Assembly: GCF_040783535.2 (NCBI RefSeq)
Contig: NZ_JBFONW020000002.1
Span: forward strand, 310,001-374,000
Direction: 5' to 3'
Source: Aestuariibius insulae
GTDB lineage: Bacteria > Pseudomonadota > Alphaproteobacteria > Rhodobacterales > Rhodobacteraceae
Length of the DNA: 64,000 bases
Of this stretch, positions 57,495 through 64,000 are shown one piece after another. Positions within the stretch are counted from its first letter, which is position 1, and every line of letters starts with the position of its first letter. Both the position numbers and the translations under genes were made by a program. The notes under the pieces were generated by a model. It was not told where the DNA came from and made no database searches. It saw only the letters and a list, made by a program, of their open reading frames with translations.

Positions 57495-58516
57495 GGCTCA
57501 TCCTCGGCGGGGGCCTGTTCGGCCTGTCGACCTTCCGCGATCTCGGCCTGAAGAACGCGCAGGACGTTCTGAACGCCTTCCTTGCTGACGCCCGACATGA
57601 GATAAACGCGCCTGCCTGACGCTTTTTCGAGGGCAAAGCGCGCAGCCTCCCGCTCTTCGTCGTCGAGAGCGTCGATTTTATTAAGCGCAGTTATGCGGGG
57701 CTTGGCCGCAAGATCGCCGCCATAGTTCTCGAGCTCGGTAATAATCGTCTGGTAGTCGTCGGCGATGGTCTCGGACGTGCCGTCGAGGAGATGCAGAAGG
57801 ACCGCGCAGCGTTCCACATGACCGAGGAAGCGGTCGCCGATGCCTTTCCCCTCGGACGCGCCCTCGATGAGGCCGGGGATATCGGCAATCACGAATTCCT
57901 TCCCGTCGACCCCGACGACGCCCAGGTTCGGGTGCATCGTGGTAAAAGGATAATCCGCGATCTTGGGCCGAGCATTTGAGGTGGCGGCGAGAAAGGTCGA
58001 CTTGCCCGCATTGGGCAGGCCAAGAAGGCCCGCATCCGCGATCAGCTTGAGCCGCAGCCAGATCGTCCGCTCGATCCCCGGCTGGCCGGGATTGGCGCGG
58101 CGGGGCGCCTGGTTGGTGGAGCTTTTGAAATGGAGATTGCCGAAACCGCCATTGCCGCCCGTCGCGATCTTTACGCGCTGGCCTACTTCGGTCAGATCGG
58201 CGATGACCGTTTCCTCGTCCTCGTCCAACACCTCGGTCCCGACGGGCACTTTCAGCACAATATCCTCGCCCGAGCGGCCGGTGCGGTTCTGGCCCATCCC
58301 GTGCTGCCCGTTCTTGGCAAAGAAATGCTGCTGGTAGCGGAAATCGATAAGCGTGTTCAGACCATCGACCGCCTCAACCACGACGTCGCCGCCACGACCG
58401 CCATCACCGCCATCGGGGCCACCATATTCGATGTATTTCTCGCGCCGGAACGAGACGGAGCCCGCCCCGCCCGAGCCGGATCGAATATAGACCTTGGCGA
58501 GGTCGAGAAATTTCAT
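57482..58516 (-). CDS. obgE: Obg-family GTPase
   Basis: A 344-residue Obg protein: an N-terminal glycine-rich Obg fold (KVYIRSGSGGAGSVSFRREK, YGGPDGGDGGRGGDVV), then the G domain with LGLPNAGKSTFLAA, the DIPGLIEGAS switch and ALNKIDAL. The C-terminal tail is short compared with E. coli. It binds the 50S subunit and links GTP/ppGpp to ribosome assembly and growth. It is translated from the same run as the GNAT genes (four-base overlap at its start) and proB. Confidence 0.97.
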   Translation of the reverse strand: MKFLDLAKVYIRSGSGGAGSVSFRREKYIEYGGPDGGDGGRGGDVVVEAVDGLNTLIDFRYQQHFFAKNGQHGMGQNRTGRSGEDIVLKVPVGTEVLDEDEETVIADLTEVGQRVKIATGGNGGFGNLHFKSSTNQAPRRANPGQPGIERTIWLRLKLIADAGLLGLPNAGKSTFLAATSNARPKIADYPFTTMHPNLGVVGVDGKEFVIADIPGLIEGASEGKGIGDRFLGHVERCAVLLHLLDGTSETIADDYQTIITELENYGGDLAAKPRITALNKIDALDDEEREAARFALEKASGRRVYLMSGVSKEGVQNVLRVLQAEIAEGRQAEQAPAEDEPWRP

Positions 58517-59559
58517 GTGAGCGCCTCGAATGCTGTCCGCGTCAGGCGGTACTCGGTTGCGGGCGAAGGCTCAAGCCGTGCCGCTGACCAGCGTTCGTCC
58601 AGATGGCGGTGTTTCTCGAAACCGAGGCGGTTCATAACGACGCCAGAGGCCGGATTGTCATCGAAATGATCCGCCTCGATAAGATCGATCTCGAACTGCC
58701 CGAAGCAGAAGCTAAGGAATGCCCGCATGCCTTCGGTCGCATAGCCTTGGCCCCAGTAATGTGGATTGATGAAGTAGGCGCAGGACTGATGCTCAACTTC
58801 CGGAGACTTGCCGAAGCCAAAACAGCCGATGACCCGCGCGTCCTTTGTCAGGACCGTTGCGCGAAAACCGGGCCGTCCGTGATATCGCCCGGCGGCGATC
58901 CAGCGGCGACATTGCACTTCAGGCCACGGGGTCATGACGCTGGCTAGCATAGGCGCAACACGGGCATCGCCACCAATTCGCACCAGATCCGGCCAATCGG
59001 CATCGTGGATTTCGCGAATGACCAGGCGGTCGGTCTCGATCCGGAAGGCGCGCCGTGCCTGCCAGCGGGCGCGGCTTAGCGTCAGGGCGCGCCCCTCCAC
59101 CTTTTTCCCAAAAACCCGGCTTTCGAGAGTCTTGGGTCCGGTCTCGAGAAACCCGAGCTTGGCCAGGACATTCGCCGATGCCGCATTGCCCGCCATATAG
59201 CTCGATGAGAGATCTTCCTCCTCGGTCAGGTCGAAATAGGCATCCACGACCGCATCTCCGGCCTCGGTGGCAATCCCTTGTCCCCAAGCCTCGCGCGCGA
59301 GCCAATAGCCAAGACCCTCATTCGTCGCAATCGTTCCGATGAGGCGACCGTCTCTCTCAATCGCCCAAACAAAACCCGATCCATCTTCTGTGACAACGGC
59401 GTCGAGAAACTCCTGCGCATCGGAGAGCGCATAGGGATAAGGCGGCCGGGAGAGCCAGCGGACCACCTCATACTCTCCGATCAGCTCCTTGATCCGTTCC
59501 GCATCCGAATGCCGCAGAGGCCGCAGCTTGAGCCGGGGCGTCCGCAGGACGGGCGTCAC
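58513..59559 (-). CDS. Tandem GNAT-domain acetyltransferase (two fused domains)
   Basis: A 348-residue protein with two RimJ/RimL-type GNAT domains. Domain one starts VTPVLRTPRLKLRPLRHSDA and has AREAWGQGIATEAGDAVV; domain two starts FRIETDRLVIREIHDADWPD and has INPHYWGQGYATEGMRAFLS. Both conserve the Q/R-x-x-G-x-G/A pyrophosphate loop (GQGIATE, GQGYATE), so both could bind acetyl-CoA. GTG 59559 overlaps the upstream GNAT stop (GTGA). A duplication within one gene, with a third copy just upstream. Confidence 0.87.
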   Translation of the reverse strand: MTPVLRTPRLKLRPLRHSDAERIKELIGEYEVVRWLSRPPYPYALSDAQEFLDAVVTEDGSGFVWAIERDGRLIGTIATNEGLGYWLAREAWGQGIATEAGDAVVDAYFDLTEEEDLSSSYMAGNAASANVLAKLGFLETGPKTLESRVFGKKVEGRALTLSRARWQARRAFRIETDRLVIREIHDADWPDLVRIGGDARVAPMLASVMTPWPEVQCRRWIAAGRYHGRPGFRATVLTKDARVIGCFGFGKSPEVEHQSCAYFINPHYWGQGYATEGMRAFLSFCFGQFEIDLIEADHFDDNPASGVVMNRLGFEKHRHLDERWSAARLEPSPATEYRLTRTAFEALT

Positions 59560-60101
59560 GGGTCCAGCTTTCGACTGTAGGTCCAGGTCGGCACAAGGGT
59601 GTTGCGCGCCACCGAGAACGCCTCTGCGTCGCCCAGATAGTCGAAACCGGCCTGCATCAGAACGCGGGCCGAGGCCGGATTGTCCTGAAAGACAGAGCCG
59701 AAGATATGCGTGTTCTGATGCGGATTTCCCGCGATCAGGGCGCGCACCGCCTCGCTGGCATAGCCGGTCTTCCAGAAGGCAGGCGCGATCCAATAGCCGA
59801 TCTCGGACTGGTCACGGTCAAGCCGGGTCAGGCCGATGAGGCCTAGAAGCTCCGCATGACCGCGGCGGCTGCCATCAAGCGCCCAGACATCCTCGACCCG
59901 GTCCTCTGCCCTGGCGCGGGCCAGCAAGGCTGCCGTGGCGCCCGGAGGAAGGGGGTGCGGGATCGAAGTCGTCATATTGGCGACACGTGCATCACCCGCA
60001 TGCAGATCGATCAGCCCGGCATCGCTGGCGCGTAGGGGCCGCAGCGTCAGGCGATCGGTTTCGATGGTTGCTTGGGCGGGGGTACTCAGAAGAACAGTCA
60101 T
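59556..60101 (-). CDS. Single-domain GNAT acetyltransferase
   Basis: A 181-residue RimJ/RimL-type GNAT protein beginning after ETDRLTLRPLRASDAGL, with YWIAPAFWKTGYASEAVRAL as the acetyl-CoA loop; the pyrophosphate loop reads KTGYASE, with Lys where the tandem copies have Gly-Gln. It resembles both domains of the downstream tandem protein. ATG 60101 follows GGGAG; a GTG at 60110 is possible. Target unknown: ribosomal protein, peptide or small molecule. Confidence 0.85.
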   Translation of the reverse strand: MTVLLSTPAQATIETDRLTLRPLRASDAGLIDLHAGDARVANMTTSIPHPLPPGATAALLARARAEDRVEDVWALDGSRRGHAELLGLIGLTRLDRDQSEIGYWIAPAFWKTGYASEAVRALIAGNPHQNTHIFGSVFQDNPASARVLMQAGFDYLGDAEAFSVARNTLVPTWTYSRKLDP

Positions 60102-60102
60102 A

Positions 60103-60702
60103 TCACACACTCCCGATCAGGGCGTAGACGACGCTGGCCAGCGTCAGAAGGGCAAGGGCAGCCATCAGCCATCGCTCGGCGGGGCGGCCCGCGATGACCC
60201 GCGCGACGGTTTCTCCAGCGAAGGTCCAGAGCGGATGGAAGATCAATTGAACGATCAGAAGCGCAGCGGCTACCACGGCGGTTCCTAGCAGAGGCGTTGT
60301 GCCTTGCGGGATAAAGTTCGTGAAAATGCCTATGATCATTGCCCATGCCTTCGGGTTCAGGGGATGGACGATCAGACCCGCGATGAAGCTAGGTGGCGCG
60401 TCATCTGCCTGCCCGGGGCTCAGGCGCGTTCCCGCAATTCGCCAGGCGAGCCAGAGGATATAGGCCAGCGACGCCCATTTGAGCGCTGCGAAGACAAACG
60501 GCGCCTGCTCAGCCAAAGCCAGCAGGCCAAAACCTGCGGGCCAGATGATCAGCTGCTTGCCCAAGGCCACACCGGCCACGAACGGCACCGCCCGGCGCAG
60601 GCCGAAGCGCGCGCCGGTGGCCAGAAGAATCATATTGGCGGGACCGGGTGTCGCGACCTGAGAGGCCGCGAACACCATCAAAGGGGTGAGCGCGACGCTC
60701 AC
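60103..60702 (-). CDS. LysE/RhtB-family exporter
   Basis: A 199-residue protein with six hydrophobic helices. FAASQVATPGPANMILLATG and HPLNPKAWAMIIGIFTNF are the conserved proline-rich family segments. LysE/RhtB proteins export amino acids such as lysine, homoserine or threonine. GTG 60702 overlaps the rtcB stop (GTGA); a longer reading upstream is only the rtcB antisense-compatible frame. Substrate unknown. Confidence 0.9.
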   Translation of the reverse strand: MSVALTPLMVFAASQVATPGPANMILLATGARFGLRRAVPFVAGVALGKQLIIWPAGFGLLALAEQAPFVFAALKWASLAYILWLAWRIAGTRLSPGQADDAPPSFIAGLIVHPLNPKAWAMIIGIFTNFIPQGTTPLLGTAVVAAALLIVQLIFHPLWTFAGETVARVIAGRPAERWLMAALALLTLASVVYALIGSV

Positions 60703-62114
60703 CGCCTTCTTGCCTCGTCTTCGAGCCGCGCCCGGGCCGCGTGCTTGGCCTGGGCCTTCTTGCGCCACGGCGCGTCCCGCTCCCAGTCGCCCGCCATGAT
60801 TGAGCCGTAGGGTTCGATCTCGTCGACAACATCGGCCAGCTTGTAGCGGGCCATCTGATCGCGCACGGTTGCCGCAGGCTTGTAGGCCGAGGGCAATTCG
60901 GAGATGTCGACATTGCCGCTGTAGAAGCGCACGTCGAGGCCGTTTGTTTCCTCGGCGAAGATCTCCGCCTCGGTTCGCCCGCCCATGGCACGCTTATGCG
61001 CGGAACGGGAGTAGTTCCGCCCTGCCCCATGGGGCGCGAAGCCGAGGTTCACCTCGGTCGGATTGGACCGGATCAGCAGAACCGGCTCTGCCATGTTCAG
61101 CGGCACGATCTGAATGCCGCCGGTATCGGGCAGCATCTCGTCATCGATCGGGGTCGCGCCTTTGGCGTGCCAGTAGAGATCGCCTTTGCGGAAGACGAAG
61201 TTGTGTTCGTTCCAAAACCGATCTTTCATATCGGCATTCGCAATCCGCGCGGTGGCCGCGTGCAAGCAGTTATGGTTGGCCTTCGTCCACTTACGGATCA
61301 GCTGGAGGGCGTCCCAATAAGCCTCGCCTTCGGGACTGTCCGCCGGGATCCAGGCGTTCTGCTTAAGCACGCCTGTCGACAGCTCCTTGCGGAAGCGCTC
61401 GGCGTCTTTCATGCCAAGCTTGTAGAGACCCGCCCCCGGCCCGCGAGAGCCGTGATGCGTGACGAGACAGGTCGTTCCGTTCGCCTTGGAGCGGCCAACG
61501 AAGGCGAAATGGTTTCCGTCGCCTTGCGTGCCCAGATGCTCCTGAGCGGCCTGAAGGATCTTCTTGTCGCGCAGATACCCGTTCGCCCGGAAGGCGTCGT
61601 AGAGATCGGGCGACATCGTGTAGCGCATGCCATTCGGGCGGCCGCCAGGGCCGAAATGTGTTGCCTGATGGACCGCGTCGAGAATGTCCTTCGGCTCAGC
61701 ATTTTCAAATTCGGTGATCATCACCGAACAGCAGATGTCGGCCGAATGCATCCCGGGATGGATCGCGTTCTGGGCCGCGACGACACCGCCGACGGGGATC
61801 GTCCCATCAGGTCCGGCCGGACAGGCATCGGGCATAACGGCGCCTGCACGCAAGGTGGGCGTGCGCATCAGCACGTCCATGCTCTGCCGGACCTTGTCGA
61901 CATTCTCCTGCTCCAGCTCGGTCTCCGCCTCGAGGTTGAAGCGGATTGCGGGGGCATCCTGCAGGACGATGCGGGGCGCGGGCTTGTTGGCAGCCGCCCA
62001 TGCGACGAGGGCATCGCCCTCGATCCCGTTGGCATTCACGTAAGCCAGAGCGCCAGCAAGGGCCTTGCCCTGCTCGAAGCCGAGGTCGATCAGATCGCGT
62101 CCGGTGACAGTCAT
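60699..62114 (-). CDS. rtcB: RtcB-family RNA ligase
   Basis: A 471-residue RtcB protein. The metal-binding cysteine motif is SADICCSVM (usual form DIGCGM), GDGNHFAF and THHGSRGPG carry further metal ligands, and APHGAGRNYSRSAHKR the guanylylated histidine. RtcB joins 2',3'-cyclic phosphate ends to 5'-hydroxyl ends of RNA. The changed cysteine motif marks a divergent branch. No archease or rtcA/rtcR is in the window; it heads the lysE-GNAT-GNAT-obgE-proB-proA run. Confidence 0.92.
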   Translation of the reverse strand: MTVTGRDLIDLGFEQGKALAGALAYVNANGIEGDALVAWAAANKPAPRIVLQDAPAIRFNLEAETELEQENVDKVRQSMDVLMRTPTLRAGAVMPDACPAGPDGTIPVGGVVAAQNAIHPGMHSADICCSVMITEFENAEPKDILDAVHQATHFGPGGRPNGMRYTMSPDLYDAFRANGYLRDKKILQAAQEHLGTQGDGNHFAFVGRSKANGTTCLVTHHGSRGPGAGLYKLGMKDAERFRKELSTGVLKQNAWIPADSPEGEAYWDALQLIRKWTKANHNCLHAATARIANADMKDRFWNEHNFVFRKGDLYWHAKGATPIDDEMLPDTGGIQIVPLNMAEPVLLIRSNPTEVNLGFAPHGAGRNYSRSAHKRAMGGRTEAEIFAEETNGLDVRFYSGNVDISELPSAYKPAATVRDQMARYKLADVVDEIEPYGSIMAGDWERDAPWRKKAQAKHAARARLEDEARRR

Positions 62115-62194
62115 TGTACTAGTCCATTCATTCCTCTTGGATTGATGCGCAGTTTCTTGCGCTTTGATGGACCGGACCCTGATTTTTCTATGTC

Positions 62195-62232
62195 AGAAAA
62201 AGAAAAGGACCGGCCCTTGGTGAGCCGATCCC
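62195..62232 (-). terminator. Terminator of the rplU-rpmA operon
   Basis: On the minus strand GGATCGGCT and GGCCGGTCC form a nine-base stem (with G-U pairs) around a seven-base loop, followed by TTTTCTTTTT, about 30 bases past the rpmA stop. Confidence 0.85.
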
Positions 62233-62261
62233 TGGTTTTGTCTAAACCTTATGGTTTCGGC

Positions 62262-62531
62262 TTATTCCGCGGCCTCCTGGGCTGGAAGGACGGAAATGAA
62301 GGTGCGACCCTTTAGACCTTTGGCGAAGGACACGTTGCCCTCCACGGTCGCAAAGATCGTATGATCGCGGCCCATGCCGACGCCCTCGCCCGGCCACATC
62401 TTGGTGCCGCGCTGACGCATGATGATGTTGCCGGGAACCACGGATTCGCCGCCGAACTTCTTGACGCCAAGACGCCGACCTGCGGAGTCGCGGCCGTTAC
62501 GGGAGCTACCGCCTGCTTTTTTATGTGCCAT
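62262..62531 (-). CDS. rpmA: 50S ribosomal protein L27
   Basis: An 89-residue L27 beginning MAHKKAGGSSRNGRDSAGRR with VVPGNIIMRQRGTKMWPGEG and VGMGRDHTIFA. The N-terminal tail reaches the peptidyl-transferase centre. Follows rplU by 12 bases. The C-terminal LPAQEAAE is a short acidic extension. Confidence 0.98.
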   Translation of the reverse strand: MAHKKAGGSSRNGRDSAGRRLGVKKFGGESVVPGNIIMRQRGTKMWPGEGVGMGRDHTIFATVEGNVSFAKGLKGRTFISVLPAQEAAE

Positions 62532-62543
62532 TGGTCTTTATCC

Positions 62544-63284
62544 TCAGTCTTTGGATGCGGCGGCGTATTCGGTTGCCTGCGCGATCCAGTTATCACGTTC
62601 GATGCGTCCTTTGAAGGACAGCTGATCATCCATATAAGCGACCTCTTCAGGGCCCCAGGCCATGATCTGGTCGAAGTGGAAGACGCCATTGGCGTGCAGC
62701 TTCTTCTCCAAAGCGGGGCCGACGCCGGAGATCTTCTTGAGATCATCGGCCTTGCCGTCGCGCGCTTCAGTCAGCAGGTTACCAGGCTTGGAAGTCGGGC
62801 CAGCTTCGGCGGTCTCGGTCTTGGCCGCGACCTTTTCCTTGGCCTTGCCGGTCGCGACACGCGCTTTCATCTCGGACTGCTCGCCGCGGTTGCCCGCGTA
62901 ATCGCCCTTGTCGGACTTCACGCCAGTCCAGCCTGCAATGCCGGCACCGATCGCGGCCTTGACGCCGGACTTGTCGGCGCCGTTCTCGAGCAGATCGGTA
63001 ACGCGCAAAAGCGTGAGCTGCTGGCGATGGCCCTTGGTGCGCTTGGAGCCATGCTTCCGGCGGCGCTTGACGAAGTGGATGACCTTCTCGCCCTTGATCT
63101 GCTCGATCACCTCAGCCTGCACGCCAGCACCTTTAACGAGGGGAGTGCCGATCGTGGAGCCGATCATGAGAACATCATTGAACTGCACTTTTTCGCCCGC
63201 ATCGGCAGCAATCTTTTCCACGCGAAGCACGTCGCCGCTGGAAACCCGATATTGCTTGCCGCCGGTTTTGAGAACCGCAAACAT
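62544..63284 (-). CDS. rplU: 50S ribosomal protein L21 fused to a helix-hairpin-helix domain
   Basis: A 246-residue protein. Residues 1-103 are a normal L21 (MFAVLKTGGKQYRVSSGDVL, then HFVKRRRKHGSKRTKGHRQQ). A linker rich in Ala, Lys and Glu (about 104-178) leads to a helix-hairpin-helix domain near 180-240 (DLKKISGVGPALEKKLHANG). The extension roughly doubles the size of bacterial L21 and is a known feature of this lineage as far as I recall. Whether it binds rRNA or DNA is unknown. First gene of rplU-rpmA. Confidence 0.95.
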   Translation of the reverse strand: MFAVLKTGGKQYRVSSGDVLRVEKIAADAGEKVQFNDVLMIGSTIGTPLVKGAGVQAEVIEQIKGEKVIHFVKRRRKHGSKRTKGHRQQLTLLRVTDLLENGADKSGVKAAIGAGIAGWTGVKSDKGDYAGNRGEQSEMKARVATGKAKEKVAAKTETAEAGPTSKPGNLLTEARDGKADDLKKISGVGPALEKKLHANGVFHFDQIMAWGPEEVAYMDDQLSFKGRIERDNWIAQATEYAAASKD

Positions 63285-63400
63285 CTATTTTTCCTTCATA
63301 TCCCGCGTCTCTCGGGTTCCGCTTTGAGCGGTATTCGCGATCCTGATTGGATCACCCTCGGACAGCGCGCCCGTTCTAGGGCGTTCGTTGATCATATCGC

Positions 63401-63432
63401 AAAACGCGAAAGGCCCCGCTTTGCGAGGCCCT
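63401..63432 (-). terminator. Terminator after the DUF2059 gene
   Basis: On the minus strand GGCCTCGC and GCGGGGCC form an eight-base stem (one G-U pair) around AAA, followed by TTTCGCGTTTT, about 50 bases past the stop at 63480. It separates that gene from the rplU promoter region. Confidence 0.8.
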
Positions 63433-63479
63433 GCGGCTTATCGGGGCAAGGGATGGGTCTGTCAAGCCCCGTTCGCGGG

Positions 63480-64000
63480 TCAGATATCCTGACTTGTGAT
63501 GGCCTGCGCCGCAGCACGTCCCAGGGCATAAGATGTCTGTTCGAAGAGCGGTTCGAAGGCGGCAAAGATCGCGCCATTGAGGGCAGATCCGGCGTCGGTT
63601 TCGCTGAGCGCGATATAGGCTTCGAGATCCTCTTCCTCGAGCGGTTGGTACGCCATCAGGAGGAAGGAATAGATCCATTCGGTCATGTCGGCACGGATCT
63701 CGCCCTCCTGGCTCCAGACGGAAGCGAGCATTTCCTGCTCGCCCATCATGGCGGAGGGATCCCCGCCGTCGGCAAGGCCGCGGAAGAAGGCGAGGCTGGA
63801 ATTGAGCGCGCCCGCCACATTGCTGTCGATCAAATCATTGGTCGAGATGAACTGGTCAACTAACTGATATATCTCGCCATTTTCGGCAGCCATCTCGGAT
63901 GCCGCGTTTTTGCTGGCCTCCTCGATCTCGTCATCAAGCATCGCGCGGCGGGCTCCAAGCTCGAGTGAGACGATGGTCTGGCCCGGCTCTGAGGCGAAGA
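63480..64000 (-). CDS. DUF2059-domain protein (5' truncated by the window edge)
   Basis: The minus-strand frame is open to the window edge, so the N-terminus is missing: before the first internal methionine (63941) it still reads EPGQTIVSLELGARRAMLDD. About 173 residues are visible, helical and acidic, with LVDQFISTNDLIDSNVAGAL, MTEWIYSFLLMAYQPLEEED and the DUF2059 hallmark ALNGAIFAAFEPLFEQTSYA. DUF2059 proteins are usually secreted and of unknown function. The signal peptide, if any, lies beyond the window. Confidence 0.82.
   Translation of the reverse strand, partial: FASEPGQTIVSLELGARRAMLDDEIEEASKNAASEMAAENGEIYQLVDQFISTNDLIDSNVAGALNSSLAFFRGLADGGDPSAMMGEQEMLASVWSQEGEIRADMTEWIYSFLLMAYQPLEEEDLEAYIALSETDAGSALNGAIFAAFEPLFEQTSYALGRAAAQAITSQDI

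Noticed and set aside
63285..63479. tRNA or small RNA gene between rplU and DUF2059
   Set aside because: No cloverleaf arms were found; the pairing arms there are accounted for by the DUF2059 terminator.

Overview
The window reads as one contiguous, GC-rich chromosomal stretch of an alphaproteobacterium of the Rhodobacteraceae (Roseobacter-type). The indications are a ChpT phosphotransferase of the CtrA relay, an Lrp-type regulator divergent from a PutA that lacks its own DNA-binding domain, ribosomal protein L21 with a C-terminal helix-hairpin-helix extension, an OlsBA ornithine-lipid pair, a fused MaoC-phosphotransacetylase and an orphan LuxR regulator. No tRNA, rRNA, CRISPR array, transposase or integrase was recognised.

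Layout. 1-5.3 kb: the tail of a PhoB-like regulator, then a tight minus-strand operon (MaoC-Pta, AckA, a polyprenyl-phosphate glycosyltransferase, a small LABN membrane protein, a GT39/GT83-type transferase) that pairs acetyl-phosphate metabolism with lipid A-type glycosylation. 5.4-8.2 kb: an HTTM membrane protein and an aroQ-luxR pair. 8.2-16.1 kb: a structured non-coding stretch, putR/putA, an Rrf2 regulator divergent from a CobW-family zinc GTPase, DUF6525, and a YcaQ-type DNA glycosylase. 16.1-21.5 kb: a vanadium haloperoxidase, a DUF4139 envelope protein and an RTX calcium-binding protein.

21.8-31.5 kb is the most unusual part: eight plus-strand genes, overlapping or nearly touching. 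They encode a two-helix ion-channel-like protein, DUF2254, UPF0182, two paralogous membrane-anchored PadR-like winged-helix proteins separated by a 50-residue membrane peptide, a large secreted curlin-repeat protein and a small secreted protein. 31.5-34.7 kb carries a partial phosphonate (phn) set: phnM, the DUF1045 2H-phosphoesterase, phnN and phnF.

34.9-45.6 kb holds transporters, a FadL porin, an ATPase, a solitary AT-rich nucleotide-cyclase-like gene, metA (acetyl type), a lipase-like lipoprotein, ppk2 with a tetR, and a small AT-rich module of a six-helix membrane protein plus an XRE regulator behind a perfect 20-bp palindrome. 45.6-64 kb is mostly housekeeping: rplM-rpsI, an enoyl-CoA hydratase, an M32 carboxypeptidase with heme A synthase, a TrmJ-type methyltransferase, olsBA, chpT, and a long minus-strand block running rplU-rpmA, then rtcB-lysE-GNAT-GNAT-obgE-proB-proA.

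Two distant intergenic sites (8.5 kb and 45.8 kb) share a 28-bp sequence, 27 of 28 identical, built from an 11-bp period, one helical turn. No feature found here explains it.
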